Assembly (NCBI RefSeq): GCF_002160895.1
Contig: NZ_NFLL01000004.1
Coordinates: forward strand, 62,001 to 126,000
Direction: 5' to 3'
From: Faecalibacterium sp. An122
GTDB taxonomy: Bacteria; Bacillota; Clostridia; Oscillospirales; Ruminococcaceae
DNA: 64,000 bases
In this document: in pieces, positions 34,185 to 43,093 of the stretch
Position numbering within the stretch: the first letter of the stretch is position 1
Layout of the letters: each line of letters opens with the position of its first letter
Translations under genes and position numbers: made by a program
Notes under the pieces: model-generated
The model's input: the letters and a program-made list of their open reading frames with translations, nothing else
What the model was told of the DNA's origin: nothing
Databases searched by the model: none

Positions 34185-34222
34185 AAAAAAGTCCCCGCGC
34201 CCGGGGCAAGCCAGGCGCGGGG
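34185..34222 (-). terminator. Terminator of the GH3-UxuB operon
   Basis: Stem arms CCCCGCGCC (34193-34201) and GGCGCGGGG (34214-34222), followed on the minus strand by ACTTTTTT. Confidence 0.85.
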
Positions 34223-34248
34223 GATGAAAAATAGGGTCCCGCAGGGTT

Positions 34249-35103
34249 TTATACGCCGGAGTAGGCCGAGAATCCGCCGTCCACCGGCAGGGTGACGCCG
34301 GTGATGAAGCTGGCGGCCTTGTCGTTCACCAGGAACAGCAGCGCGCCCTCCAGCTCGGCGCTGTCGCCGAAGCGGCCCATGGGGGTGGCGGCAAGAATCT
34401 TGCCGGTGCGGGCGGTGGGGGTGCCGTCCTCGTTGTAGAGGAGCTGCTTGTTCTGCCCGGCGGCGAAGAAGCCGGGGGCGATGGCGTTTACCCGGATGCC
34501 CTGGCGGCTGAAATGCACCGCCAGCCACTCGGTCAGGTTGCTCACCGCCGCCTTGGCCCCCGAGTAGGCGGGGATTTTGGTCAGGGGGATGTGGGCGTTC
34601 ATGCTGGAGATGTTCAGGATGCAGCAGCCGGAGCGGCCCAGCATCTGGGGCACAAAGGCCTGGGTGGGCAGGATGGTGCCCAGGAAGTTCAGGTCAAAGA
34701 CCCCGGTCACCGCCTCGGGGGACAGGTCAAAGAAGCTGCGGACGTTCTCGGCGGTGATGTCGCCGTCCTCATAGTATTCCTTGTCGGTGGTGGCCTTGGG
34801 GTTGTTGCCGCCGGCGCCGTTGACCAGGATGTCGCAGGGGCCGAAGTCGGCCAGCACCTGGGCCGCGGCGGCCTGGCAGCTGGCTGCGTCCACCACGTTG
34901 CAGGGGTAGGCCTTGGCCACGCCGCCCTCGGCGGCGATTTCATCGGCGTAGACCTGGGCCTTGGAGGCGGTGCGGTTCAGCAGGGCCACCTTGGCCCCGG
35001 CCCGGGCCAGAACCTTGGCCATGTCCGAGCAGAGCACACCACCCGCGCCGGTGACCACGGCGACTTTGCCGGTGAGGTCGGTATCCAATACGTTTTTCTG
35101 CAT
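34249..35103 (-). CDS. uxuB: D-mannonate oxidoreductase (fructuronate reductase), SDR type
   Basis: 284 residues, Rossmann fold with NAD-binding TGAGGVLC near residue 18 and catalytic Ser166/167, Tyr180 and Lys184 (YSGAK). The stretches NGAGGN, LNFLGTILPTQ, NISSMNA, LTKIPAYSGAKAA and PVDGGFSAYSGV closely follow Bacillus subtilis UxuB (YjmF), as I remember that sequence. The enzyme interconverts D-fructuronate and D-mannonate in hexuronate breakdown. It lies 25 bp after the GH3 gene and has AGGAGG before its ATG. UxuA and UxuC are not in the window. Confidence 0.85.
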   Translation of the reverse strand: MQKNVLDTDLTGKVAVVTGAGGVLCSDMAKVLARAGAKVALLNRTASKAQVYADEIAAEGGVAKAYPCNVVDAASCQAAAAQVLADFGPCDILVNGAGGNNPKATTDKEYYEDGDITAENVRSFFDLSPEAVTGVFDLNFLGTILPTQAFVPQMLGRSGCCILNISSMNAHIPLTKIPAYSGAKAAVSNLTEWLAVHFSRQGIRVNAIAPGFFAAGQNKQLLYNEDGTPTARTGKILAATPMGRFGDSAELEGALLFLVNDKAASFITGVTLPVDGGFSAYSGV

Positions 35104-35128
35104 CCTGTGTTCCTCCTGTGGACGGCCC

Positions 35129-37378
35129 TTAGTAGCGCAGGCCGAAGTTCAGCTCGTAGTAGTTGCCGGCGGCGTCGCGGTAGGCGTAGGCCTTGCCGTT
35201 CTCGTCCTTGAGGGCGTCGGCCATGTACTGGTCCTTGTCGTAGCCGGGCACGTCGTTGGGGCTGGCGCAGATGCCGTCGGCATTCACGGCCAGGACCTCA
35301 TCGCCCCGGGGCAGGGTGATGGGCAGGCGGCCCACCGGTGCAAACCGGCCGAAGATCACGTCCATGGTGGCGGAGGGGTAGGTGTCGAAGCCGGCGGTCA
35401 GGGCGTCGGCGTAGGGCTCCACGTTGCCCACCATCCAGGCCAGGGGGAAGTTGATGTTGGCGATGACCTTGCCGCCGTGGGCACGGACCGCCGCCGCAAT
35501 CTCGGGAATCCGCTTGGCGCCGGACAGGGTGGTCTCCAGATGGGTCTCGGCCAGGGGCTTGCCGTCGGCGCCCACGTTGCAGACTTCCTTGTCCTCGCAG
35601 ATGTCCAGCTCCAGATAGCCCGGGGTGGCGTTGAAGTAGGCGCCCGAGGAGGGGCTCACCATCAGGATGGCGTAGTCGGCCTGGGCGGGGTCGTCGGTCA
35701 GGTGGTAGTTGGCCAGCATTTCCCGCAGGGCCTTGGTGGCGGCGGCGCCGCCCTCGGCGGTCTTGGCAAAGGCCTCGGCGTAAATCTTGCTGCCCGACAG
35801 CTTGTCGCTGGTGAGGGGCAGGGTGCGGTCCTGGTTCTTCAGCAGGACCACGCTCTCACGATGGACCAGGGAAGCTTCGTTCCAGTCGGCCTCGTTGGCC
35901 ACCACCTCGGCGGCGGTCTTGGGGTCGGCGTAGGGGTTCTCGAACATGCCCTGCTGGAACAGCTCGGTGAGGGTGCGGGTGACGGCGCGGTCCAGGCTGG
36001 CGTCGGTCAGCACCAGATCCTCTTTCTTGAATCCCTCGGGAACCGGGTGGGTGTCGTAGTAGCCGTTGGTGGCGCGCTCATAGGCTTCGCGGCCGTCGGC
36101 GTTGTCAAACAGGCCGCTGATCAGGTCCACGCCCGACTGGGTGACGGCAAAGCCGATCCGCTCGGGCACGTCCAGCGCCTCGACGCCCCACTTCATGTTG
36201 TGGGTGATGCCGGTATCCGAGTTGATGTAGCCCTCAAAGCCCATCTGGCCCCGCAGGATGCCGTCGATGAATACCTTGTTGTAGGCGAAGCCGTAGGGGT
36301 CCATCCGCAGGGGATTGCCCTCGCAGTCGGTCTGGGGGCCGCTCTTGGCGGCAGCCGGCTTGGAGTAATAGGGCATGATGGAGGCGGCGTGGTACTTGAC
36401 GGCGGGGCGGAAGGTGGGGATGTGGTATTTCTGCAGAGAGCCCTCGGTGGCGTAGACGTTCCACTGGCCGGCGGCGTAGTGGGGGTCAAAGCCGTTCTCG
36501 CGGGCGCCGCCGCCGGGGAAGTGCTTGACGGTCATGGAGACGCCGTCTTTGGTGACGCCGTCGGGGCTGCCCTGGATGCCGGGGATCAGCCGCTCAAAGA
36601 TCTTCTCGATCAGGACGGGGTCCTCGCCGAAGGTGCCGAAGGTGCGCTGCCAGCGGGGATCGCTGACGCAGTCGGCCATGTACATATAGCCCTTGCGCAG
36701 GCCGCAGGCCGACCACTCACGGCGGATGCAGTCCGCAAACTTGTCGATGATGGCCAGGTCGCCGTCCTCGCCCCGGATGGCGGCGGCAATGCCCATGGTG
36801 CCGGGCCAGGTGGCAAAGACGCCGGAGGCGTCGTTCATGCCAAAGACCACCTCGCCGTTCTCATTGCGGGAGTTGGACACCACCTGCACCGGCACAAAGT
36901 GGTCGCACTCCTCGGCCACGGCGTGGAGCTGGTTGAGCCAGTCGGCCATGTAGGAGGGGGTGGGGTTGGCGCGGAGGATCAGATGGCGGTTGAACCAGTC
37001 CTTGATCAGGGTGGTGGTGCCGGGCAGGTGCTGCTCGCCGAAAATGGTCTTGCCGTTGAACTCGGCGTCGTCCAGGACGCCCGACTCATCGGGAATCACC
37101 TTGTGGTCGGCGCTGGGGGCGGGGCACTCGGCGCCCATCCGCCAGTCCGAAATGAACAGCTGGGCGATCTTCTCCTGAACGGTCAGGGTCTTGACGTAGG
37201 CGGCGGCCCGCTCGGCGGGGGACAGGCGCCAGTCGTTGACGGCGGTTACCTCGCCGGTGCCGTCGATATCCTTAAAGGTCAGGCCGTCCTTCTCGATGAC
37301 GCGGCGGGACACCGTGCCGATGGTGGGGCCGTTGGGATTGTGGTAATATTTAAGGTTGTCGGATGCTTTTTTTGCCAT
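35129..37378 (-). CDS. Glycoside hydrolase family 3 (beta-glucosidase/xylosidase type)
   Basis: 749 residues with no signal peptide. An N-terminal TIM-like domain has nucleophile Asp388 in YINSDTGITH (the family motif is usually SDW; Thr replaces Trp here). An alpha/beta sandwich domain begins near residue 500 and a C-terminal segment follows, but no clear fibronectin type III end is seen. KHFPGGG and related metal/substrate loops are present. It is the first gene of an operon with uxuB, divergent from an AraC regulator. It probably removes terminal beta-linked sugars from a uronic acid-containing oligosaccharide; the exact substrate is inference. Confidence 0.9.
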   Translation of the reverse strand: MAKKASDNLKYYHNPNGPTIGTVSRRVIEKDGLTFKDIDGTGEVTAVNDWRLSPAERAAAYVKTLTVQEKIAQLFISDWRMGAECPAPSADHKVIPDESGVLDDAEFNGKTIFGEQHLPGTTTLIKDWFNRHLILRANPTPSYMADWLNQLHAVAEECDHFVPVQVVSNSRNENGEVVFGMNDASGVFATWPGTMGIAAAIRGEDGDLAIIDKFADCIRREWSACGLRKGYMYMADCVSDPRWQRTFGTFGEDPVLIEKIFERLIPGIQGSPDGVTKDGVSMTVKHFPGGGARENGFDPHYAAGQWNVYATEGSLQKYHIPTFRPAVKYHAASIMPYYSKPAAAKSGPQTDCEGNPLRMDPYGFAYNKVFIDGILRGQMGFEGYINSDTGITHNMKWGVEALDVPERIGFAVTQSGVDLISGLFDNADGREAYERATNGYYDTHPVPEGFKKEDLVLTDASLDRAVTRTLTELFQQGMFENPYADPKTAAEVVANEADWNEASLVHRESVVLLKNQDRTLPLTSDKLSGSKIYAEAFAKTAEGGAAATKALREMLANYHLTDDPAQADYAILMVSPSSGAYFNATPGYLELDICEDKEVCNVGADGKPLAETHLETTLSGAKRIPEIAAAVRAHGGKVIANINFPLAWMVGNVEPYADALTAGFDTYPSATMDVIFGRFAPVGRLPITLPRGDEVLAVNADGICASPNDVPGYDKDQYMADALKDENGKAYAYRDAAGNYYELNFGLRY

Positions 37379-37752
37379 GAAGCGTTCCTCCTTACAGAAA
37401 CAGAAAAGACGCAGGTGGACCGGCGGGTGAAACCGGCAGGCGGACCGTGGGTGTCGAGTCCCATAGTATTTTTATTATCGCATAAATACACAGAAAAAGG
37501 GAAGGATTATTTTTGGGCGAATCCGTAGAATTTTTTCATTGTGCCCGATTTTGACGGTGTTTTGGCAAAGAAATCGTGAATATCAGAGGAAAATCACAGG
37601 CCCGGCGGACCCGGAAGGGGGACCGGGCTCTCTTTTCTATACTAAAATTTTGTGATATAATATGATAATTAAAATACGGTTGTAGGAACATGCGCCATGG
37701 GATGGGCGGAAAAGAACGGAAAAGAGCGAAACGGGAACAAGAGGTGATTTGC
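37379..37752. promoter_or_regulatory. Divergent control region between GH3 and AraC genes
   Basis: AT-rich patches at 37464-37490 and 37636-37680 mark the two promoter zones in an otherwise GC-rich gap. TATAAT at 37656-37661 is the likely -10 of the regulator gene; its -35 is weak. No gene is seen. Confidence 0.5.
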
Positions 37753-39042
37753 TTGAAAGTGGAGATCAGCCGCGTGCTGGAGAAACTGACCAGCGCCCAG
37801 AATCTGGGCCTGACCAAAATGACGCCGCCCTTTGAAGGGATCGAAAACTTTGACTATGGGCTGCGCCGGGCGCTGGATGCGGCGTTTGACTGGAAGGCCT
37901 TTGGGGATATGCTGCTCCACCAGATCCCGGCCCGGACCCTGGTGTTTGCCCGTGGGGTGTTTGAGCTGCGGTTTGCGCTGTTTCTCTCCCCGGACGAAAA
38001 AGACACCCTCTACTGCATCGGCCCCTGGGCGGAGGGGCCCCGGTCCAAGGAATCCATCGCCTGGTGCAAGAACTATCTGGACGAAAAGGCCCAGGACGTC
38101 ATCCAGGAATACCACAACCGGGTCCGGCAGATTGACGACAACGCCATCAAGTCCACCCTATTCGGGGTGATCTCCCTGATCTATCCCGAGGGAGAGCTGA
38201 AAACCGAGGAGTGGCGGGAGTTTATGCCTCTGAACTTCCGCCCCGGCCTGGAGAGCTTCAGCGACACGTCTTTCACCGAGGAACTGCCCGCCGAGCTGGT
38301 GGCCGAGCGCTACGCCGCCGAAAACCGGATGCTGCAGGCGGTGGTGAAGGGGGATTCCTCCTCGGCACTGGGAGCCTATGAGAGTTTTCGGCGGTTCCAG
38401 GTGACGCCGCGGCTTCACAGCCTGCTGCGGGACTTCAAAAACTTTTCCATCATCCTCAACAGCCTGCTGCGCAAGTCCATCGAGCAGGCCAGCGTCCACC
38501 CCTATTACATCGACCAGATTTCGGCCCGCTTTGCCATCGAGATCGAGGCCCTGACCAGTCTGGAGGAGGGGGAGCGGCTGCGGGTCCGGATGGTCAAGGA
38601 GTACTGCCTCTATGTCCAGAAGTACTCCCTGCGCCAGTACAGCCCCCTGATTCAAAAGGTCATCAACCAGGTCAACCTCCATATGGACTCGGACCTGTCC
38701 CTCAAGAGCCTGGCGGCCCAGTGCTACATCAGCCCCAGCTATCTGTCCAGCGTCTTTAAACAGGAGACCGGCCAGACCCTCACCGACTACATCAGCCGCC
38801 GCCGGATGGAGCGGGCGGCCAAGCTCCTGCTGACCACCAACGCCCGGATCGCGGTGGTGGCCGAGGAGGTGGGAATCCTGGATGTGAACTACTTCACCAA
38901 GATGTTCAAGAGCGCCACCGGCCAGACCCCCACCCATTACCGGCGGGACAAGCGGGCCCAGCTGTCCCTGGAAGTGGCCCCCGACGGCGCCCCGCCCCTG
39001 CTCCAGGAAAAAGAAAAACGGGAAAAATTAAAAAAATTCTGA
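37753..39042 (+). CDS. AraC-family transcriptional regulator
   Basis: 429 residues if translation begins at the TTG at 37753, which has GAGGTG 6 bp upstream; an ATG at 37690 in frame (450 residues) has only a weak site. The N-terminal 320 residues are of a type seen in long Firmicute AraC proteins, without a recognised sensor motif. The final 100 residues hold two helix-turn-helix motifs (LSLKSLAAQCYISPSYLSSV and IAVVAEEVGILDVNYFTKMF). It is divergent from the GH3-uxuB operon and near GH2, which it probably activates. Confidence 0.85.
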   Translation: MKVEISRVLEKLTSAQNLGLTKMTPPFEGIENFDYGLRRALDAAFDWKAFGDMLLHQIPARTLVFARGVFELRFALFLSPDEKDTLYCIGPWAEGPRSKESIAWCKNYLDEKAQDVIQEYHNRVRQIDDNAIKSTLFGVISLIYPEGELKTEEWREFMPLNFRPGLESFSDTSFTEELPAELVAERYAAENRMLQAVVKGDSSSALGAYESFRRFQVTPRLHSLLRDFKNFSIILNSLLRKSIEQASVHPYYIDQISARFAIEIEALTSLEEGERLRVRMVKEYCLYVQKYSLRQYSPLIQKVINQVNLHMDSDLSLKSLAAQCYISPSYLSSVFKQETGQTLTDYISRRRMERAAKLLLTTNARIAVVAEEVGILDVNYFTKMFKSATGQTPTHYRRDKRAQLSLEVAPDGAPPLLQEKEKREKLKKF

Positions 39043-39051
39043 AATTAGCCC

Positions 39052-39080
39052 TTGCAAAGCTGCGCGGAGTATGCTATAAT
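39052..39080 (+). promoter_or_regulatory. tRNA promoter
   Basis: -35 TTGCAA (39052-39057), 17-bp spacer, consensus -10 TATAAT (39075-39080), 15 bp before the tRNA. Confidence 0.85.
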
Positions 39081-39095
39081 ACAACCCGCAGTTGC

Positions 39096-39171
<76 letters not shown>

Positions 39172-39181
39172 TGCAGAAAAC

Positions 39182-39217
39182 CGCTCTTTCCCGGTCGGGA
39201 GAGGGCGATTTTGTTTT
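39182..39217 (+). terminator. Terminator after tRNA-Thr
   Basis: 11-bp stem with GGTC loop (39182-39207, including two G-T pairs) followed by ATTTTGTTTTT. Confidence 0.85.
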
Positions 39218-39307
39218 TGCCTGTCCGGGCGGGCGAAACCCTTTGCGCCGGCGTCCTGCCGGTGGAGCCCGCCAAGGCATAATGGGCCAGTAAACCCCTG
39301 ACCCCAG

Positions 39308-39349
39308 CACCCCATTTCTCCGCAATCTGCGGGGGAGCGGGGTGTTTTT
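39308..39349 (+). terminator. Second hairpin terminator downstream of tRNA-Thr
   Basis: Arms CACCCC and GGGGTG with an inner CTCCGCA / TGCGGGGGAG stem, followed by TTTTT. Confidence 0.7.
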
Positions 39350-39614
39350 GGTTTCGTGGGGAAGTGAAAGCAGGTCTGTAAAAATTGCAGGCAATTTTTT
39401 GTGCGAAAAAGCGGATTTTGCGACGTAAAAATCCTCTTAATAGGATGATGAGTTTGATAAAATCCAAACACAGAGAGAAGGCCCCGCCCGGCGGCTTCCC
39501 GGCGGGGAAAAGGGGCCGGACAAAGGGGCTTGCCAGTTTTCCTGCGGGCAGGTAAACTACAATCAAACGACTTTGACCGGCCGCGGGCCGGATCTTTCCA
39601 ATGAGGTGATCAAG

Positions 39615-40730
39615 ATGGAACAATCGGTCCTCCGTCCCCAGGCGGAACAGCGCTACCGGGACGAACTGGAAGCACTGCAGATCTGGGATCAGGGCAACCG
39701 CAAGCCCGCCAACTGGCGCCTGTCGCCCAAGGCGGTGCGGCTGTTTATCCTGGGCTCCCGCAGCCCGGTCCGCTGCGGCGGCCAGACTTTCACCATCCGG
39801 AAAAAATACCTGGGCAATGACGCCCTGGTGGAGCGGTGCATCATCACCCTGGCGGGCAACCGGGGCCTGATGCTGGTGGGAGAGCCCGGCACCGCCAAGA
39901 CCATGCTGTCCGAGCTGCTGTCGGCGGCCATCAGCGGATGCAGCACCAACACCGTCCAGGGCACCGCCGGCACCACCGAGGACATGATCAAATACAGCTG
40001 GAACTACGCCCTGCTGCTGGCCAACGGCCCCAGCCGGGAAGCGCTGGTGCCCGCGCCCCTCTATGTGGGGATGGAAAAGGGGATTCTCACCCGGTTTGAG
40101 GAGATCACCCGCACCCCCGCCGAGGTGCAGGACAGCCTGATCAGCGTTTTGAGCGACAAGGTGCTGAACATCCCCGAGCTGGGGGATGAGGGGCTGCTGT
40201 TTGCCCGGCCCGGCTTCAACGTCATCGGCACCGCCAACACCCGGGACAAGGGCGTCAACGAGATGTCCAGCGCCCTCAAGCGCCGGTTCAACTTTGAGAC
40301 CGTCCAGCCGGTGCGGGATGTGGCCCTGGAAAAACAGATCATCCTCAACGAGGTGGGAGCCCTGGCCGAGGCCGCCGGCATCCATCAGCCCCTGGACGAG
40401 GAGGCCGCCGAACTGCTGGCCACCACCTACCACGAACTGCGGGAGGGCATCTCGGCAGAGGGGCAGCGGATCGAAAAGCCCGCCGCCGTCATGAGCACCG
40501 CCGAGGCCATCTCGGTCTACTACCAGACCATGATGACCGCCTGGTACTACGGGGACGGCCATATGGACGAGAGCTGCCTGGTGGAAAACCTGGTGGGCGC
40601 CGTCGCCAAGGAGTCCCGGGAGGATATGGACAAGATCGCGGACTACTTCTCCACGGTGGTCCGGGACAAAGCACGACGGGAGGGCGGAGCATGGACGCGC
40701 TATTATCAGGCGAGAGGCAAACTGAAGTAA
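39615..40730 (+). CDS. MoxR-type AAA ATPase (YehL-like)
   Basis: 371 residues from the ATG at 39615, 6 bp after GAGGTG. It has Walker A GEPGTAKT (89-96), Walker B region GILTRFEEITR (156-166), sensor-1 GTANTRD and arginine-finger segment ALKRRF. MoxR ATPases act with VWA proteins as chaperone-like machines that insert cofactors or remodel partners. The size and gene order match Escherichia coli YehL (about 384 residues). It is the first gene of a six-gene operon in which nearly every junction overlaps. No function has been established for the yeh set. Confidence 0.9.
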   Translation: MEQSVLRPQAEQRYRDELEALQIWDQGNRKPANWRLSPKAVRLFILGSRSPVRCGGQTFTIRKKYLGNDALVERCIITLAGNRGLMLVGEPGTAKTMLSELLSAAISGCSTNTVQGTAGTTEDMIKYSWNYALLLANGPSREALVPAPLYVGMEKGILTRFEEITRTPAEVQDSLISVLSDKVLNIPELGDEGLLFARPGFNVIGTANTRDKGVNEMSSALKRRFNFETVQPVRDVALEKQIILNEVGALAEAAGIHQPLDEEAAELLATTYHELREGISAEGQRIEKPAAVMSTAEAISVYYQTMMTAWYYGDGHMDESCLVENLVGAVAKESREDMDKIADYFSTVVRDKARREGGAWTRYYQARGKLK

Positions 40731-43093
40731 TCCCGTTTTCCCTGGAGGATGCGGTGGTGTACTATCCGGTGCGCCACCACAGCCCGGTCTGCGCCTGGCA
40801 TCTGGAACAGGTGATCGCCCGGTACAACCCCGCCTGCATCCTGGTGGAGGGCCCCGAAAACGCCAACGACCTGATCCCGGTCCTCACCGACCCCGACACC
40901 GCCGCCCCGGTGGCCCTCTATTACGCCTACCGGGACGATGCCGGGTTGCTGTCCAAAGAGGAGGGGGAGCCGGAGAGCTGCCGGTGTTATTACCCCTTTC
41001 TGGATCATTCCCCCGAGCTGGCAGCCCTGCGGGCCGCCGCAGCCCGGGGCATCCCGGCGGCCTTCATCGACCTGCCCTATGCCGAGATCCTGCTGGCCAC
41101 CCAGGCGGCCCGGGGCCTGCGGACCCGGGAGGAAAAACAGAGCTACGCCAGCGACCAGTATCTGGCCCACAACCGCTTTCAGGAGCGGCTGTGCGAAAAG
41201 GCCGGCCTGCGCAGCTTTGAGGAGTTCTGGGAGAAATATTTCGAGACGGCGGGGCTGGACCTGAGCGACGAGGCCTTTGTCCGCCAGATGAACACCTACT
41301 GTTTCCTCTCCCGCCAGAACACCCCTTCGGTGGAACTGGAGGAGGACGGCTGTCTGGCCCGGGAGGCCCACATGGCCCGCCGGATTCAGGAGGCCGCCGC
41401 CCGGTATGACCGGGTTCTGGTGGTGGCGGGCGGGTTCCATATCTGGGGCCTGCTGCACCCCGGTCAGGAGCCGTCCAGGCCCGCTCTGCCGGCATCGGCC
41501 CACGCCGTCTACCCCATGCGCTATACCATGCCGGCCGCCGACGCCCTGGCGGGTTACGCCAGCGGCATGCCGTCCCCCGGCTTTTACGCCAGCGTGTGGA
41601 CGGCCCTCCACGGCGACCGGCCCCGGCAGGCCTGGACCGACACGGTGCTGGATTATCTGGTGCGGACCGGCCGGCGGCTGCGGAAGGACGGGACCCTCAT
41701 CTCCGCCTTTGATGAGACCTGCGCCTTTCAGCAGGCCCAGATGCTGGCCCAGCTGCGGGACAAGCCCGCCCCCGGCCTGTACGAGCTTCAGGACGCGGTC
41801 CTGAGCAATTTCGTGAAGGGCGAGGCCAGCCTGTCCGGGGTGGAACCTCTCCGGGTGCTGCGGCAGCTGACCACCGGCCAGGCCGTGGGCCGGCTGTGCA
41901 GCGGCGCCCTGGTGCCGCCCCTGGCCCGGGACTTCGACAGCCAGTGCAGGAGCTTTCGCCTCCGGCTGGAAGGCGCGGCCCAGCAGGAAATCACCCTGGC
42001 CATCTTTTCGGAGGAACGCCACCGGGCCATCAGCCGGTTTTTCCATCAGACCGTCTTTTTGGACTGCGGCTTTGCCCAGCGGAAGAAAGGCCCCGACCTT
42101 CTCCGCCGCCGGGACCGCAACCTGATCCGGGAAGTGTGGGAATACCGCTGGACCGCCGCCGTGGATGCGGCCCTCATTGAACACGCCGTGTCGGGCGCCA
42201 CCATGCGGGAGGCCTGCTCCACCGAGCTGCGGGGCCGGATGGCTGCCGCCGCCCGGGCCGAACAGGGCGCGGACCTGCTGGTCCAGGGCTTTTTGATGGG
42301 GATTGGGGACCTGGCCGACCAGCTGGCCGGCCGGATGGATGAACTGCTCATCGCCGACGGCGATTTTGCCTCTCTGTGCGCCGCCTGCGCCTCCCTCACC
42401 ACCTTGGAGGAATGGCAGGACCAGTATGGCGAGCGGGGCGGCTACGATTATCCGGCCCTGCTGCGCCGGTGCTTTGCCCGGGTGCTGCAGATGCTGCCCC
42501 AGATGAACACGGTGGACGACCACAACGTCCAGAAGGTGCAGCAGGCCTGCATTTTGCTGTATCAGGTGACGGGGCGGGAGGCCTTTGCCGACCAGCGCCC
42601 CGCCCTGCTGGAAGCCTTTGAGCGGCTGGTGGGCCAGAACCCCATCCATCCCGCCCTCCATGGAGCGGCGCTGGGCCTGCTCTACGGCGCCCGGCCCGCC
42701 TGGAAACAGACCATCGACGGGGTGGTGCGGGGCTACCTGCAGGGCACCCGGGCCATGATGCTGCAGTCGGCGGCCTTTTTGCAGGGATTGTTCTCCACCG
42801 CCCGGGACTTGCTGCTGGTGGACGACGGCTTTCTGCGGCAGATCGACGCCCTGCTTGTGGGACTGGAAGAGGAAGATTTCATCGCCCTGCTGCCCGAGCT
42901 GCGGCTGGCGTTCAGTTATTTTGTGCCCATGGAGACCGACCGCATCGCCCGGCGGGCAGCGGAGCTCCACGGGGCCAGAGGGTCCGACCTGCGCCGCGGC
43001 GCGGTGGACCCCGCCGACTATGCCCGGGCCGAGGCGCTGGACGCCTGGGCGGCTGCCCGTCTGGACGGGCCGGAAGGAGAGGATGACCCATGA
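40691..43093 (+). CDS. DUF5682 protein (YehM-like)
   Basis: 800 residues, start overlapping the ATPase gene by 40 bp. The N-terminal 260 residues have conserved patterns YYPVRHHSPVCAWHL, LVEGPENAN, AAFIDLPYAEILL and VAGGFHIWGLL; the His-rich HHSP motif and acidic LVEGP recall the TraB/EreA/ChaN-type erythromycin-esterase-like fold, where such residues form a hydrolytic or metal site. The remaining 500 residues are helical and Leu/Ala-rich. Escherichia coli YehM is of similar size. An enzymatic role in the yeh-type complex is inference. Confidence 0.82.
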   Translation: MDALLSGERQTEVIPFSLEDAVVYYPVRHHSPVCAWHLEQVIARYNPACILVEGPENANDLIPVLTDPDTAAPVALYYAYRDDAGLLSKEEGEPESCRCYYPFLDHSPELAALRAAAARGIPAAFIDLPYAEILLATQAARGLRTREEKQSYASDQYLAHNRFQERLCEKAGLRSFEEFWEKYFETAGLDLSDEAFVRQMNTYCFLSRQNTPSVELEEDGCLAREAHMARRIQEAAARYDRVLVVAGGFHIWGLLHPGQEPSRPALPASAHAVYPMRYTMPAADALAGYASGMPSPGFYASVWTALHGDRPRQAWTDTVLDYLVRTGRRLRKDGTLISAFDETCAFQQAQMLAQLRDKPAPGLYELQDAVLSNFVKGEASLSGVEPLRVLRQLTTGQAVGRLCSGALVPPLARDFDSQCRSFRLRLEGAAQQEITLAIFSEERHRAISRFFHQTVFLDCGFAQRKKGPDLLRRRDRNLIREVWEYRWTAAVDAALIEHAVSGATMREACSTELRGRMAAAARAEQGADLLVQGFLMGIGDLADQLAGRMDELLIADGDFASLCAACASLTTLEEWQDQYGERGGYDYPALLRRCFARVLQMLPQMNTVDDHNVQKVQQACILLYQVTGREAFADQRPALLEAFERLVGQNPIHPALHGAALGLLYGARPAWKQTIDGVVRGYLQGTRAMMLQSAAFLQGLFSTARDLLLVDDGFLRQIDALLVGLEEEDFIALLPELRLAFSYFVPMETDRIARRAAELHGARGSDLRRGAVDPADYARAEALDAWAAARLDGPEGEDDP

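Larger units (their letters stand above)
39172..39614 (+). promoter_or_regulatory. Region between tRNA and AAA ATPase operon
   Basis: No gene is seen. It holds two terminator hairpins (39182-39217, 39308-39349), an AAAATTGC-AG-GCAATTTT inverted repeat (39381-39398), the operon promoter (-35 TTGCGA 39418-39423, 17-bp spacer, -10 TAGGAT 39441-39446), and a strong leader hairpin (CCCCGCC 39482-39488 / GGCGGGG 39501-39507, flanked by GGCCCC / GGGGCC). Confidence 0.6.

Noticed and set aside
34961-37528. An 855-codon plus-strand frame opposite the GH3 gene
   Set aside because: Antisense to a complete GH3 enzyme and of the same low-complexity type.
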